Shown: in pieces, positions 8,704 through 18,158 of the stretch
How the letters are laid out: each line of letters starts with the position of its first letter
How positions within the stretch are numbered: the first letter of the stretch is position 1
Origin: Antricoccus suffuscus
GTDB lineage: Bacteria; Actinomycetota; Actinomycetes; Mycobacteriales; Antricoccaceae
Direction of reading: 5' to 3'
Length of the DNA: 64,000 nt
NCBI RefSeq assembly: GCF_003003235.1
Contig: NZ_PVUE01000004.1
Location: forward strand, 62,001 to 126,000
The notes under the pieces: model-generated
Told to the model about the DNA's origin: nothing
Seen by the model: only the letters and a program-made list of their open reading frames with translations
The model's database searches: none
Position numbers and translations under genes: made by a program

Positions 8704-11211
8704 GTGACTGTCAAACCACCGGTGGCACCGGACGAGCCCAGCGACGGTTCGCGTATCGAGCTGATCGACATCCAGGCGGAGATGCAGCGCAGCTACATCG
8801 ACTACGCCATGTCTGTCATCGTCGGGCGGGCGCTGCCCGACGTACGCGACGGCCTCAAGCCGGTGCACCGCCGCGTCCTCTACGGCATGTACGACGCCGG
8901 CTTCCGCCCGGATCGCTCGCACGTGAAATGTTCCCGTGTCGTCGGTGAGGTGATGGGTAACTACCACCCACACGGTGACAGCGCGATCTACGACGCGTTG
9001 GTCCGCTTGGCCCAGCCGTGGTCGATGCGTGCACCACTGGTCGACGGTCAAGGCAACTTCGGCTCACCGGGTAACGATCCGGCCGCCGCCATGCGTTACA
9101 CCGAAAGCCGCCTGACGCCGCTCGCGCTGGAGATGCTTGCCGGCATCGACGAGGAGACCGTTGACTTCTCGCCTAACTACGACGGCAAGGTCCAGGAGCC
9201 CGACGTACTTCCGGCTCGGTTCCCCAACCTTCTGGTCAACGGTTCCACAGGGATCGCCGTCGGTATGGCCACCAATATGCCGCCGCAAAACCTGCGCGAG
9301 GTCGCTGACGCGGTGGTGTGGTCGCTGAAGAACCCCACCGCCACTGAGGAGGAACTCCTCGAGTCGGCGATGGGCTTCATCAAGGGTCCGGACTTCCCGA
9401 CCTACGGTCTCATCGCCGGTCGGGCCGGTATTGAGGACGCCTACCGCACCGGTCGCGGCTCGATCCGGATGCGTGCGGTCATCACCGTCGAGGAAGGTGA
9501 GAAGGGTGGGACCATCCTGGTCATCACCGAGCTGCCTTACCAGGTCAACCCGGACAACCTCTGCGAGTCCATCGCGATGCAGGTACGCGACGGAAAGCTT
9601 GCCGGGATCTCCGATATCGCGGACGAAACCTCCGACCGCATCGGCATGCGGATCGTCATCAAGCTCAAGCGTGACGCGGTCGCCAAGGTCGTCATCAACA
9701 ACCTCTTTAAGCACACCCAGCTGCAGACGACGTTCGGCGTCAACATGCTCGCGATCGTCGACGGCGTACCGCGCACGCTGCGCCTCGACCAGCTGATCTC
9801 GTACTACTGCGCGCACCAGATCGACGTTATCCAGCGTCGTACCCGCTATCGGTTGCGCAAGGCCGAAGAACGCGCGCACATCCTGCGTGGGCTGGTCAAG
9901 GCGCTCGACGCCCTCGACGAGGTCATCGCGCTCATCCGGCGCAGCCCCACCGTCGACGAGGCGCGCACGGGCTTGATGGAGTTGCTGGAGATCGACGAGA
10001 TTCAGTCGACTGCCATCCTGGACATGCAGCTGCGCCGGCTTGCCGCCCTCGAACGGCAGAAGATCATCGACGCCCTCGCCGAGATCGAGAAGGAGATCGC
10101 CGAGTTGGAGGCGATCTTGGCTTCTGAGGAGCGGCAGCGTCAGATCGTCGTCGACGAGCTCACCGAGATCGTCGACAAGTACGGCGACGACCGGCGTACC
10201 AAGATCATCGGGTACGACGGCGAGGTGTCGATGGAAGACCTCATCCCCGATGAGGAAGTAGTCGTCACCGTTACCCGCAGTGGCTACGCCAAGCGCACGC
10301 GCAGCGACCTCTATCGCTCGCAGCGTCGCGGTGGCAAGGGGGTCCAGGGAGCGTCGCTGCGCCAGGACGATCTCGTGGACCATTTCTGGATCGGCTCGAC
10401 GCACGAATGGATCCTCTTCTTCACTAACAAGGGGCGCGTCTACCGAGCGAAGACCTACGAGCTGCCGGAGTCGACGCGCAACGCCAAGGGCCAGCACGTC
10501 GCCAACATCCTCGCGTTCCAGCCGGACGAGACGATCGCCCAGGTCATCAAGATCCGCAACTACGACGCGGCGCCCTACCTCGTGCTGGCCACCCGCAACG
10601 GCCTGGTCAAGAAGACCCGCCTCGAGGACTTCGACTCCAACCGCACCGGCGGTGTCATTGCGATCAACCTGCGCGACGGCGATGAGCTCGTCGGCGCAAA
10701 GCTGATTAACGACGATGACAACCTGCTGCTGGTCAGCAAGAAGGCCCAGTCGATCTGCTTCTCGGCTTCCGACGAGTCATTGCGTCCTATGGGCCGGGCT
10801 ACCTCGGGCGTCATCGGTATGCGCTTCGGTGACGACGACGAGTTGCTGGCGATGATTGTCGTCACTGAAGGGGTCGACGTACTCGTCGCGACCGAGCACG
10901 GCTACGCCAAGCGGACCGGTATCGAGCACTATCCACTGCAGGGCCGTGGCGGCAAGGGCGTGCTGACGGCCGACTCCAAGTCGCGCAAGGGCAACCTGGT
11001 CGGGGCGCTCGCGGTCGATCTTGACGATGAGCTGTTCGCGATCACCTCGAGCGGCGGTGTGATCCGGACCCCAGTGAAGGGTGTTCGTCATAACAAAGAC
11101 CGAGCAACCATGGGCGTAAAGTTGATGAATCTGCCAGAAGACGTCACTATTGTTGCGATTGCCCGCAACACCGAAGACGCGGCAGCGTCAACCGAGGAGC
11201 AAGGCACCTGA
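8704..11211 (+). CDS. gyrA: DNA gyrase subunit A
   Basis: 835 residues from GTG 8704. The active-site tyrosine is Y132 in AMRYTESRL. The quinolone-resistance region reads [11 protein letters not shown] (91-101), with Ser at 93 and Asp at 97, the residues usual in quinolone-sensitive enzymes; mycobacteria have Ala at the Ser site. The C-terminal beta-pinwheel contains the GyrA box QRRGGKG, which distinguishes gyrase from topoisomerase IV. The stop overlaps the ATG of the DUF3566 gene (ATGA), indicating translational coupling. Confidence 0.97.
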   Translation: MTVKPPVAPDEPSDGSRIELIDIQAEMQRSYIDYAMSVIVGRALPDVRDGLKPVHRRVLYGMYDAGFRPDRSHVKCSRVVGEVMGNYHPHGDSAIYDALVRLAQPWSMRAPLVDGQGNFGSPGNDPAAAMRYTESRLTPLALEMLAGIDEETVDFSPNYDGKVQEPDVLPARFPNLLVNGSTGIAVGMATNMPPQNLREVADAVVWSLKNPTATEEELLESAMGFIKGPDFPTYGLIAGRAGIEDAYRTGRGSIRMRAVITVEEGEKGGTILVITELPYQVNPDNLCESIAMQVRDGKLAGISDIADETSDRIGMRIVIKLKRDAVAKVVINNLFKHTQLQTTFGVNMLAIVDGVPRTLRLDQLISYYCAHQIDVIQRRTRYRLRKAEERAHILRGLVKALDALDEVIALIRRSPTVDEARTGLMELLEIDEIQSTAILDMQLRRLAALERQKIIDALAEIEKEIAELEAILASEERQRQIVVDELTEIVDKYGDDRRTKIIGYDGEVSMEDLIPDEEVVVTVTRSGYAKRTRSDLYRSQRRGGKGVQGASLRQDDLVDHFWIGSTHEWILFFTNKGRVYRAKTYELPESTRNAKGQHVANILAFQPDETIAQVIKIRNYDAAPYLVLATRNGLVKKTRLEDFDSNRTGGVIAINLRDGDELVGAKLINDDDNLLLVSKKAQSICFSASDESLRPMGRATSGVIGMRFGDDDELLAMIVVTEGVDVLVATEHGYAKRTGIEHYPLQGRGGKGVLTADSKSRKGNLVGALAVDLDDELFAITSSGGVIRTPVKGVRHNKDRATMGVKLMNLPEDVTIVAIARNTEDAAASTEEQGT

Positions 11212-11924
11212 TGAGCAGTAACAAAGCTGGATCCGACGACTGGCTGTCTGCGCCCGTAGGCGCGAAACAGTCAGCGGCGAAATCGCAGGGGTCCAGCGCG
11301 GGGAGCGACGATACAGTCGCAGCCCCGCCTGCCAGCTCGGCGTCGAAGTACAAGTCGTCGTTCACCAACAACATCTCCCAACCGGCGTCCGGTTCGGTCT
11401 ATCCGGCCGGTACCGAACGCAGCGACGGGCAGTCCCCGGCCACGTCCGCGGCGTTGGACCCTGGCCCGGCGACGTCGATCGGGCTCGGCTCGAGCGCGAC
11501 GGGCACGCAGACCGCGACGAGCACGCAGAGCGCGGTGAAGACCAAGTCCGGTCGACGCCCGTCGGCGCGTGGTCCGCGTCGCGCGAAGCTGCAGATCCGT
11601 CACATTGATCCGTGGTCGACATTGAAGTTGTCGCTGGTCCTCGCGATCGCATTCTTCTTCGTATGGATGGTCGCGGTCGGCATCTTGTACGGCGTACTTT
11701 CCGGCATGGGTGTCTTCGACTCGATCGACAGCCTCTTCAGTGAACTCGGCTCGAAGGGCTCTGGGTCGGTCGTCTCTCCCAAGATCATCTTTGGCGGCGC
11801 GGCGTTAATTGGCGCGGTCAACATCGTGCTGTTTACGGCGTTGTCCACGATCGGCGCCTACATCTACAATCTGTGCGCCGATCTCGCCGGCGGCCTGGAG
11901 ATCACCCTGGCTGAACGTCGCTAA
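11211..11924 (+). CDS. DUF3566 membrane protein
   Basis: 237 residues. About 110 residues of Ser/Ala/Thr-rich low-complexity sequence precede a basic stretch ([19 protein letters not shown]) and a conserved region with two membrane segments: [20 protein letters not shown] and a second around [23 protein letters not shown]3566 genes lie directly behind gyrA in most actinobacteria, which matches the one-base-shared ATGA junction here. The protein is predicted to sit in the cytoplasmic membrane; its role is not established. Confidence 0.9.
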   Translation: MSSNKAGSDDWLSAPVGAKQSAAKSQGSSAGSDDTVAAPPASSASKYKSSFTNNISQPASGSVYPAGTERSDGQSPATSAALDPGPATSIGLGSSATGTQTATSTQSAVKTKSGRRPSARGPRRAKLQIRHIDPWSTLKLSLVLAIAFFFVWMVAVGILYGVLSGMGVFDSIDSLFSELGSKGSGSVVSPKIIFGGAALIGAVNIVLFTALSTIGAYIYNLCADLAGGLEITLAERR

Positions 11925-11958
11925 ACTCAATCGGTGTAAGATTTGCCGGTTGCTGTTT

Positions 11959-11987
11959 CGCGGATCGAACGGTTCAAATGATCCGCG
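11959..11987 (+). terminator. Hairpin between the gyrase operon and tRNA-Ile
   Basis: Arms CGCGGATC (11959-11966) and GATCCGCG (11980-11987) are perfectly complementary, with a second small palindrome (GAAC-G-GTTC) inside. It lies between the DUF3566 stop and the tRNA. It has no T-run, so it could be a weak terminator or a processing signal for the tRNA 5' leader. Confidence 0.5.
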
Positions 11988-12003
11988 TGGCGACCGGCAG
12001 CCC

Positions 12004-12077
12004 GCGCCTGTAGCTCAGTCGGTTAGAGCGCATCCCTGATAAGGATGAGGTCGGAAGTTCGATTCTTCCCAGGCGCA
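12004..12077 (+). tRNA. tRNA-Ile (anticodon GAT)
   Basis: A complete cloverleaf: acceptor GCGCCTG pairs CAGGCGC with discriminator A; anticodon stem CATCC/GGATG with loop CTGATAA (12036-12042), anticodon GAT at 12038-12040; T-arm with GTTCGAT. No CCA is encoded. Its position after gyrA and DUF3566 is the standard actinobacterial one. Confidence 0.97.
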
Positions 12078-12137
12078 CGCGGAATCGGTGCATCTCGCCG
12101 TACGACGACGCCGTTAAGAACGACTGGAGTGGTAGCA

Positions 12138-12269
12138 ATGAAGAAGATTTTGTTCTTAATCGCTGCACTCGGTGGCGTCGTGTATGTCCGCAAGCAGCAG
12201 GCCGCGAAGGCCGAGGCCGACTTGTGGCACGAGGCTACGACGGCACCGGATCTACGGCCGAAGCAGTAA
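12138..12269 (+). CDS. DLW-39 family small protein
   Basis: A 43-residue protein beginning MKKILFLIAALGGVVYVRK, one short membrane-anchoring segment followed by a basic and polar tail that contains the diagnostic DLW motif (AEADLWHEAT). DLW-39 proteins are about 39 residues long and are encoded between the tRNA-Ile and tRNA-Ala genes next to gyrase in many actinobacteria, exactly as here. The ATG at 12138 has GGAGTGG upstream. The function is unknown; it is probably a membrane-associated peptide. Confidence 0.9.
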   Translation: MKKILFLIAALGGVVYVRKQQAAKAEADLWHEATTAPDLRPKQ

Positions 12270-12308
12270 CGCCGCACACCTCGCGGTACGTCGACAACTG
12301 AACAGCAC

Positions 12309-12381
12309 GGGGCCATAGCTCAATTGGTAGAGCGCCTGCTTTGCAAGCAGGAGGTCCGGGGTTCGATTCCCCGTGGCTCCA
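12309..12381 (+). tRNA. tRNA-Ala (anticodon TGC)
   Basis: Acceptor GGGGCCA pairs TGGCTCC and includes the G3-T70 wobble pair that is the identity mark of alanine tRNA. Anticodon stem CCTGC/GCAGG holds loop TTTGCAA (12340-12346), anticodon TGC at 12342-12344. The T-loop is TTCGATT. No CCA is encoded. Confidence 0.97.
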
Positions 12382-12385
12382 CAAA

Positions 12386-12420
12386 CACCCCGGTCCCTCG
12401 CAGGCCGGGGTGCTTTTATT
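12386..12420 (+). terminator. Rho-independent terminator after tRNA-Ala
   Basis: CACCCCGG (12386-12393), loop, CCGGGGTG (12405-12412), then CTTTTATTT. It has a GC-rich stem and a U-tract, placed five bases after the tRNA. Confidence 0.9.
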
Positions 12421-12498
12421 TCCCGGACCGTTGCGTCGTAGTGTGAGGACTCGGTCAGGTTCGGTGCCGAATGCACAGACTCCGCGTACCGTGGCTGA

Positions 12499-14850
12499 AT
12501 GTCGGGCTCTTCGTCGTTCAAGCTAGTAGCGCTGGTGAAATTGGTCGTCGCCGTCGCCTGTGGCGGCCTGGTCGTCGCCCTGATGCTCTTCCCGGTGATC
12601 GGCGGTGCCGGTATCGCAGCCAAGAGCGGGGCAAAAATGGTGGCCGACGTGGCCACGAATTTCAATGCCCAGACGCCGACGACCGTCAGCACGGTACTCG
12701 CGGTGGACGGCAGCGTGCTGACCAGCTACTACAACCAGTACCGCACGCCGATTCCGTTGGACCAGATGGGCACATGGATACCCAAGGCGATCGTGGCGAT
12801 CGAGGACAAGCGGTTTTACGAGCACAACGGCTTTGATACGACTGGGATGATCCGCGCACTGGCGCAGAACGTGCTGTCGGGTGGCGTATCGCAGGGTGGG
12901 TCGACACTCACTCAGCAGCTGGTGAAAAACACGCTCCTTTACCAAGCGTCGACCCAGGCGGAGCAGCAGGCCGCGGTCGAACAGACCATCGGCCGGAAAC
13001 TGCGCGAGGCGAAGATCGCTATCGAGCTGGAAAAGGAACTGTCCAAGGACCAGATCCTGGAGAAGTACCTCAACCTCATGAACATGGGACAGGGCGCTTA
13101 TGGCGTACGGGCAGCCGCGATCACCTACTTCGGTGTGGAGCCTTCAGATCTCGCCCTCGAACAGGCGGCGTTGCTGGCGGGCCTGGTCCAGACTCCAACC
13201 AAGTTCAACCCGTTCAACAACCCCAAGGACGCGAAGAAGCGCCGGGACATCGTGCTCTCCGCGATGATCAGCACTGGCGTGCTGTCTGCCGCGGAGGGCG
13301 AAGAGGCGATGAAGAAGCCGATCGTCCTCAACCCGGGCGCTAAGCCTGGCCGCTCGTGCTCGGAGGCGCCGAGTCAGGGCGGATTCTTCTGCGACTACCT
13401 GTGGACCTATCTCACTAAGACGCTCGGTATCCCGCCGGCGGTCCTGAAGGAAGACGGCCTGACGATCAAGACCACGTTCCAGCCTTCGTTTCAGGAGGCG
13501 GCGACCAACGGCATCCTCGGCGTGGGCGAAGCGCTGGCAAAGGACGCCGGCGTCTTCGGGCTTGCCGACGAGCGGTTGGCGATGATGGATGTGCTCGATG
13601 CCACCAACGGCAACATCCTCGCGTTGGCGATGAATAAGAGGTTCGGCAACGATCCCAACGACATAAGCCAGACCGTGGTGAACTATCCCAGCCTGCCGGG
13701 CAAGGGTGCTGGCTCGACGTACAAGATCTTCCCTGCGGTTACCGCCCTCGCTCAGGGTGTCGGAATCAACTTCGTGACCGGCGCCAACGCGCCATACACC
13801 TCGAAGAAGTTCAAGGATGGCCTCAAGCCGTACGTGGTCAGCAATGCCGGCAAGTATGCGGACAACCTGCCGCTCTGGAAGGCGCTCTACCAGTCCGCGA
13901 ACACCTACTTCGTCGGGCTCGAGGACCACATCGGCAGCATGGACCCGATCGTCGATGTGGCGACCGCGATGGGGCTGTGGGCACCCGGAGATACCGCGAT
14001 CGCCGACCAAGTGAAGGCACAGCAGCAGGCGTCGTTCACCCTGGGCCCGGGTTCGGCTAACCCGCTGCGGCTGGCGGTCGCCTATGCGACTCTCGCCAAC
14101 CGGGGCACGCGGTGCGAGCCGGTGCCGGTCCTGGATATCCTTGGTCCGGACGGCCAGCCACTGGTCGACCCGAAGACCAAGGCACCCTATTTCACGCCGG
14201 GCACTAACTGCACGCCGAACGCGATCCCGCCGGGCGTCGCGGACACGATCAACGACATCCTGCTGAAGGACGTCATGCCCGGCCACGCCGGCCAGACGGG
14301 TAGGCGCGCCTATACAGGTGATGGTCGGCAGATCGCCGGCAAGACCGGCACCGCGCAGGGCAATGAGTCGTACGCATTCATCGGCTACACACCGCAGGTC
14401 GTCGCGTCCGTCATGGCCTACGGACTCCACCGCGAGGCGATGCCCGGCCTGCCCGGCGCGGAGGAAGGGTTCGGCGGCGGCTACCCGGCGACGATGTGGC
14501 GGCTCGCGATGGAGAACATCTTGGGCAGCTACCCGATGGTCAACTTCCCGCCCGCGGACCCGAAGGTCGCTGCTGGCAATACCGCCAAGAATCCGGTCAA
14601 CTGTGTCGGCAAGACCCCGGCGCAGTGCAAGTCTGCCCTGGCCAAGGCTGGTCTCACCGCCGCCGACAGTGGCGTGCCGGTGGACAACAAGTCGGTCCCG
14701 GCCGGACGGGTCGGTGCCCAGTCGCCCGCGGTCGGGCAACCCGTCGCGCCCGGTGCGGTCGTCACCTACAGCATTTCAACGGGAAAGCCGTCGAATGGTC
14801 AACCCTGTGCCGAGGGTCAGGACCCGGCGACAACCGGCTGTACCCCATGA
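12499..14850 (+). CDS. Class A penicillin-binding protein (transglycosylase/transpeptidase) with PASTA-like tail
   Basis: 783 residues. A short cytoplasmic start and one membrane segment (VVAVACGGLVVALMLFPVIG) are followed by the GT51 glycosyltransferase, with the catalytic glutamate in EDKRFYEHNGFD (E102) and GGSTLTQQLVKN. The transpeptidase has SxxK at STYK (406-409), SAN in the second motif and KTGTAQG (from 615). The C-terminus after about residue 690 has a PASTA-like repeat (GKTPAQCKSALAKAGL to GAVVTYSIS). It polymerises and cross-links peptidoglycan at the outer face of the membrane, like PonA/PBP1 proteins of actinobacteria. A single-gene unit. Confidence 0.95.
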   Translation: MSGSSSFKLVALVKLVVAVACGGLVVALMLFPVIGGAGIAAKSGAKMVADVATNFNAQTPTTVSTVLAVDGSVLTSYYNQYRTPIPLDQMGTWIPKAIVAIEDKRFYEHNGFDTTGMIRALAQNVLSGGVSQGGSTLTQQLVKNTLLYQASTQAEQQAAVEQTIGRKLREAKIAIELEKELSKDQILEKYLNLMNMGQGAYGVRAAAITYFGVEPSDLALEQAALLAGLVQTPTKFNPFNNPKDAKKRRDIVLSAMISTGVLSAAEGEEAMKKPIVLNPGAKPGRSCSEAPSQGGFFCDYLWTYLTKTLGIPPAVLKEDGLTIKTTFQPSFQEAATNGILGVGEALAKDAGVFGLADERLAMMDVLDATNGNILALAMNKRFGNDPNDISQTVVNYPSLPGKGAGSTYKIFPAVTALAQGVGINFVTGANAPYTSKKFKDGLKPYVVSNAGKYADNLPLWKALYQSANTYFVGLEDHIGSMDPIVDVATAMGLWAPGDTAIADQVKAQQQASFTLGPGSANPLRLAVAYATLANRGTRCEPVPVLDILGPDGQPLVDPKTKAPYFTPGTNCTPNAIPPGVADTINDILLKDVMPGHAGQTGRRAYTGDGRQIAGKTGTAQGNESYAFIGYTPQVVASVMAYGLHREAMPGLPGAEEGFGGGYPATMWRLAMENILGSYPMVNFPPADPKVAAGNTAKNPVNCVGKTPAQCKSALAKAGLTAADSGVPVDNKSVPAGRVGAQSPAVGQPVAPGAVVTYSISTGKPSNGQPCAEGQDPATTGCTP

Positions 14851-15109
14851 GGACGCCCGGCAGATAGTGCATCGGCGCGGACCAGTGACGCGTCGTTCCG
14901 TGGGTTGGCCATCTGCCAAAAGGTGTACTTCATAAACCCGACTTTCGGCGTATTGACTGGCCATCGGGACTATTGGAGGATTTGACGAGGTCCTCAAACC
15001 CATGTACCACCTGTGTGCGAGGACAGAATTCTAACGGGGAAGCTACGTAAGACTCTCCTCGGACAACTGAAAAGTTTGTTGGAGAAGTCGTGATCACGGG
15101 GGTGCCACG

Positions 15110-17122
15110 GTGTTATCTGCACATGCTCAGATTGTTCATCACAAGCCTAGAAAACGAGTCGGGCTATTCGCCGTCTTCTTTGCCTTCGCCATAGCGATGG
15201 CATTTTCGATCGGGTACGCCGCGCCGGCATCGGCCGACGAGCCGTCCACAAGCCCGATAGCGGACAGTCCACCGGCTCCGGACGACGCCGGCGATACGGC
15301 GTCAGCGCCCGAACCGCCTGCAAGCCCGTCGACAGGCGCGGCCGTGCCGCTCGCCACGCCACCACCTGCCACGGAGGCACCTGCCACGGAGGCACCGGCC
15401 GCGGAGGCCTCGGACGCACCGGCCCAGGCGACAGCGACCACAACGCCCGAGTCATCCGCACCATCCGAGCCGTCCACACCATCCGAGCCGTCCACACCAG
15501 ACGCGACGGATGCACCAGACGCGACGGATACGACGGACGCACCGGACGCGGCCGCGACGCCCGGCAATACGTCCGAAGCCACCGGCCCGAGCGAAGACGT
15601 TGCGCCGGACGGGACTTCGATCGACACCCAGGCGGTCGACGAGCCGACCGTGCTCGCGGCTAACGACCTGATCGCACCGCTGGCCGTCGTACCCGGTCAG
15701 ATCACCTCGGGCGGACCGCTCACCAACATCGTGATCAGCCCGGATCTCAACTGCGCGGTCAACCACTCCTCGGATACGGCTGACGAATTTTACGGCGGTA
15801 CTGCCTGCGGAACGTTCGTCGCGAACGGTGAGGGCGCGCTGTACGGTCCGGCGTACGTGCCGGCGGGTGGCAACGCGACCGGGGCAACTGGCTACGTCGC
15901 ACTCACGCCGGTTGACCAAACCGGCACGGGCGCCGGGACCTCGGTCGATCCCTACAAGGTGACCACGGTCGCCGACGCCGGGACCCTGCGGATCACGCAG
16001 ACCGACAGCTACATAGTTGGACAGGAGTCATACCGCACCGACACGATGGTCACCAACAACGGTACGACGACGGTCACCATCGTCCTCTACAAGGCCGGCG
16101 ACTGCTACCTGCAGAACTCCGACTACGGCTACGGCGCTTATGACCCGGTCACCGGTGCGGTCACCTGCGTTGGCGCCGCCGACGATGGCAGTGGTCCGGG
16201 ACAACGTATCGAGCAGTTCTACCCGCTGTCGCCGGGAAGTTCTTATATCCAATCGTCCTATAGCGCTGTGTGGGCCGCCATCGGCACCCAGCAGCCGTTC
16301 CCCGATGAGTGCGCGTCTTGCGACATCAACATCGACAACGGCGCAGGTCTGAGCTGGACGATCGTGCTCGCACCGGGCGAGTCAGCGACGCGCGCACACC
16401 TGACGATCTTCTCGCCGCTCGGTGTCGCACCGATCTCGACCGCCAAGACGGCCGACTCGCCGACAACCGAGGCCGGTGGCTCGAACGGCTACACGGTCAC
16501 TTTCGGCAACCCCAACCAGACGGCGATCAACGTGACCAGCATCGTCGACACATTGCCGGCCGGGTTCACTTACGTGCCGGGCTCGTCGAGTGGCGCGACC
16601 ACCGCGGACCCGACGATCGTCGGCAACCAACTGGTCTGGACCGGCAACTTCACGGTACCGGCGGGCGGTTCGCTGTCGATGCACTTCGGCGTACAGGTCT
16701 CGGGCACACCGGGCACCTACTTCAACAGCGCGGGCGGTTCGGCCGATGACGTGGCCGTCGCCGGCGTGGACAACGCTGCCGAGGTGACGGTCACGGGTAC
16801 GACGCCGCCGGTGGACCCCTCCGTGGATCCGCCAGTTGAGGACCCATCGGTAGTCGATCCACCGGTAGTCGATCCGCCGGTCGAAACTCCGCCGACCGAA
16901 GACCCGATTGTCGAAGACCCGATTGTCATAGAGCCGGTCGCGGTCACCGAACCAGTCCAGGCGGCGTCGACCGACAAGGTCACGAAGGCCGGCCCGACGT
17001 ACCACGGGGCGAACCTTGCCTACACCGGCGCGGACGTGCTCCCGCTGGTCGAACTCGGCGGCCTGATGCTGGCCCTCGGTTTCGCATTGGTCGGAATCGG
17101 CCGGCGTCGCACCGGACGCTGA
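15110..17122 (+). CDS. Secreted cell-wall protein with LAYTG class E sorting signal
   Basis: 670 residues. A signal peptide with a basic start (HHKPRKR) and hydrophobic core ends near APASADEP. Then come about 130 residues rich in Ala, Pro, Thr and Asp with short repeats, a beta-rich middle, a DUF11-type repeat (PISTAKTADSPTTEAGGSNG onward), and a Pro/Val/Asp stalk of DPPV-type repeats. The C-terminus is a full sorting signal: LAYTG (636-640), a hydrophobic stretch and RRRTGR. LAxTG is the motif of class E sortases, one of which is at 56753. The GTG start lacks a strong ribosome site. Probably a surface adhesin or structural protein; the ligand is unknown. Confidence 0.85.
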   Translation: MLSAHAQIVHHKPRKRVGLFAVFFAFAIAMAFSIGYAAPASADEPSTSPIADSPPAPDDAGDTASAPEPPASPSTGAAVPLATPPPATEAPATEAPAAEASDAPAQATATTTPESSAPSEPSTPSEPSTPDATDAPDATDTTDAPDAAATPGNTSEATGPSEDVAPDGTSIDTQAVDEPTVLAANDLIAPLAVVPGQITSGGPLTNIVISPDLNCAVNHSSDTADEFYGGTACGTFVANGEGALYGPAYVPAGGNATGATGYVALTPVDQTGTGAGTSVDPYKVTTVADAGTLRITQTDSYIVGQESYRTDTMVTNNGTTTVTIVLYKAGDCYLQNSDYGYGAYDPVTGAVTCVGAADDGSGPGQRIEQFYPLSPGSSYIQSSYSAVWAAIGTQQPFPDECASCDINIDNGAGLSWTIVLAPGESATRAHLTIFSPLGVAPISTAKTADSPTTEAGGSNGYTVTFGNPNQTAINVTSIVDTLPAGFTYVPGSSSGATTADPTIVGNQLVWTGNFTVPAGGSLSMHFGVQVSGTPGTYFNSAGGSADDVAVAGVDNAAEVTVTGTTPPVDPSVDPPVEDPSVVDPPVVDPPVETPPTEDPIVEDPIVIEPVAVTEPVQAASTDKVTKAGPTYHGANLAYTGADVLPLVELGGLMLALGFALVGIGRRRTGR

Positions 17123-17164
17123 CCAACGGCAGGCGGGTCCGGCGTTCGATCTCCCTAGGGTGAT

Positions 17165-17183
17165 CGGGCGCCGGGCCCGTTTT
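17165..17183 (+). terminator. Terminator after the LAYTG protein gene
   Basis: Short hairpin CGGGC-(5)-GCCCG at 17165-17179 followed by TTTT, about 43 bp after the stop codon. Confidence 0.6.
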
Positions 17184-17336
17184 GCTGTGCACCCGCCAGC
17201 TCGTCGACACACCCGACACCACCCCCGCAGGACGGGCTCTATCGCTGGTTTTTGGTCCGCCGATGTGGTCACGGTGCCGAGCAATGCGCGCGGTAGTTTT
17301 GTCATGAAACCATCGAACTAGCAAGAGGAATTCACC

Positions 17337-18101
17337 ATGTACTCCACTCACGTCGGCACCTCATCGACCGACGCCATCACCATCTACGGGCACGATCTGT
17401 GTAATGAGTTGATCGGCAAAGCGTCGCTCACCGACCTCATATTTCTCGGTGCGCAGAACAGGCTTCCGCAGGAGAGCGAGTCGAAGATGCTCAACGCGCT
17501 GATGCTGGGAGTCGCCGAACATGGTTTCACGCCGAGTTCGTTGGCCGCCCGGCTGACCTGGCTCGGCGCCCCAGAGGCAACGCAGGCCGCGGTTGCCGCG
17601 GGTCTGCTCGGCGCCGGGTCGGTCTACCTCGGCGCGATGGAGTTGACGACGAAGATGCTCGCGGATGGTTTTGCCGCGCATCCCGAGGCGTCGCTAGAGG
17701 AAATTGCGACGGCGATCGCCGATAAGTACGAGGAAACCGGCGAGCGGCTCCCCGGGTTTGGACACCCAGTCCACCGGCCTGTCGACCCGCGGACCGTGCG
17801 CTGGTACGAACTCGCCGAGCAGTGGGGCGTCCTGGGCCAGTACGGCCGATTGCTGACCGCCGTTCACGCCGAGGTCGAGAAGCGGCGCGGCAAGCCGATC
17901 ACCCTGAACGGTGCGGGAACGTTCGGTGGCCTGCTCGGCGATCTCGGTTTCGGCTGGCAGACCGTCCGCACCATCGTCACTGCGGCGCGCGCGGTCGGCC
18001 TCGTGGGGCACATCGCGGAGGAGGCCTCACGCGGGACCCGCGACAGCACCGCGCAGCAACTGTATATGCACGTTCAGGACAACACCGACTATCAGGCTTG
18101 A
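17337..18101 (+). CDS. Citryl-CoA lyase / short citrate-synthase-like protein
   Basis: 254 residues, far shorter than true citrate synthase (about 430) and typical of the short citrate-synthase-fold proteins annotated citryl-CoA lyase. Family traits include ITIYGHDLCNELIGKASLTD at the start, ERLPGFGHPVHRPVDPR with the catalytic-site histidine, and the later GTFGGLLGDLGFGW. A strong ribosome site (AAGAGGAA) precedes the ATG. The next gene is an acyl-CoA synthetase 57 bp downstream on the same strand, so the pair may act on one acyl-CoA. Cleavage of citryl-CoA to acetyl-CoA and oxaloacetate is the family reaction; the true substrate here is inferred only. Confidence 0.75.
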   Translation: MYSTHVGTSSTDAITIYGHDLCNELIGKASLTDLIFLGAQNRLPQESESKMLNALMLGVAEHGFTPSSLAARLTWLGAPEATQAAVAAGLLGAGSVYLGAMELTTKMLADGFAAHPEASLEEIATAIADKYEETGERLPGFGHPVHRPVDPRTVRWYELAEQWGVLGQYGRLLTAVHAEVEKRRGKPITLNGAGTFGGLLGDLGFGWQTVRTIVTAARAVGLVGHIAEEASRGTRDSTAQQLYMHVQDNTDYQA

Positions 18102-18158
18102 CCGATACGGCCGTCGCCGGGCTGGGCAAATGCTGATGCAGGGTATATAACCGGGCAC

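Noticed and set aside
9064-10497. 477-residue frame antisense to gyrA
   Set aside because: Same shadow effect in a GC-rich gene; no family resemblance.
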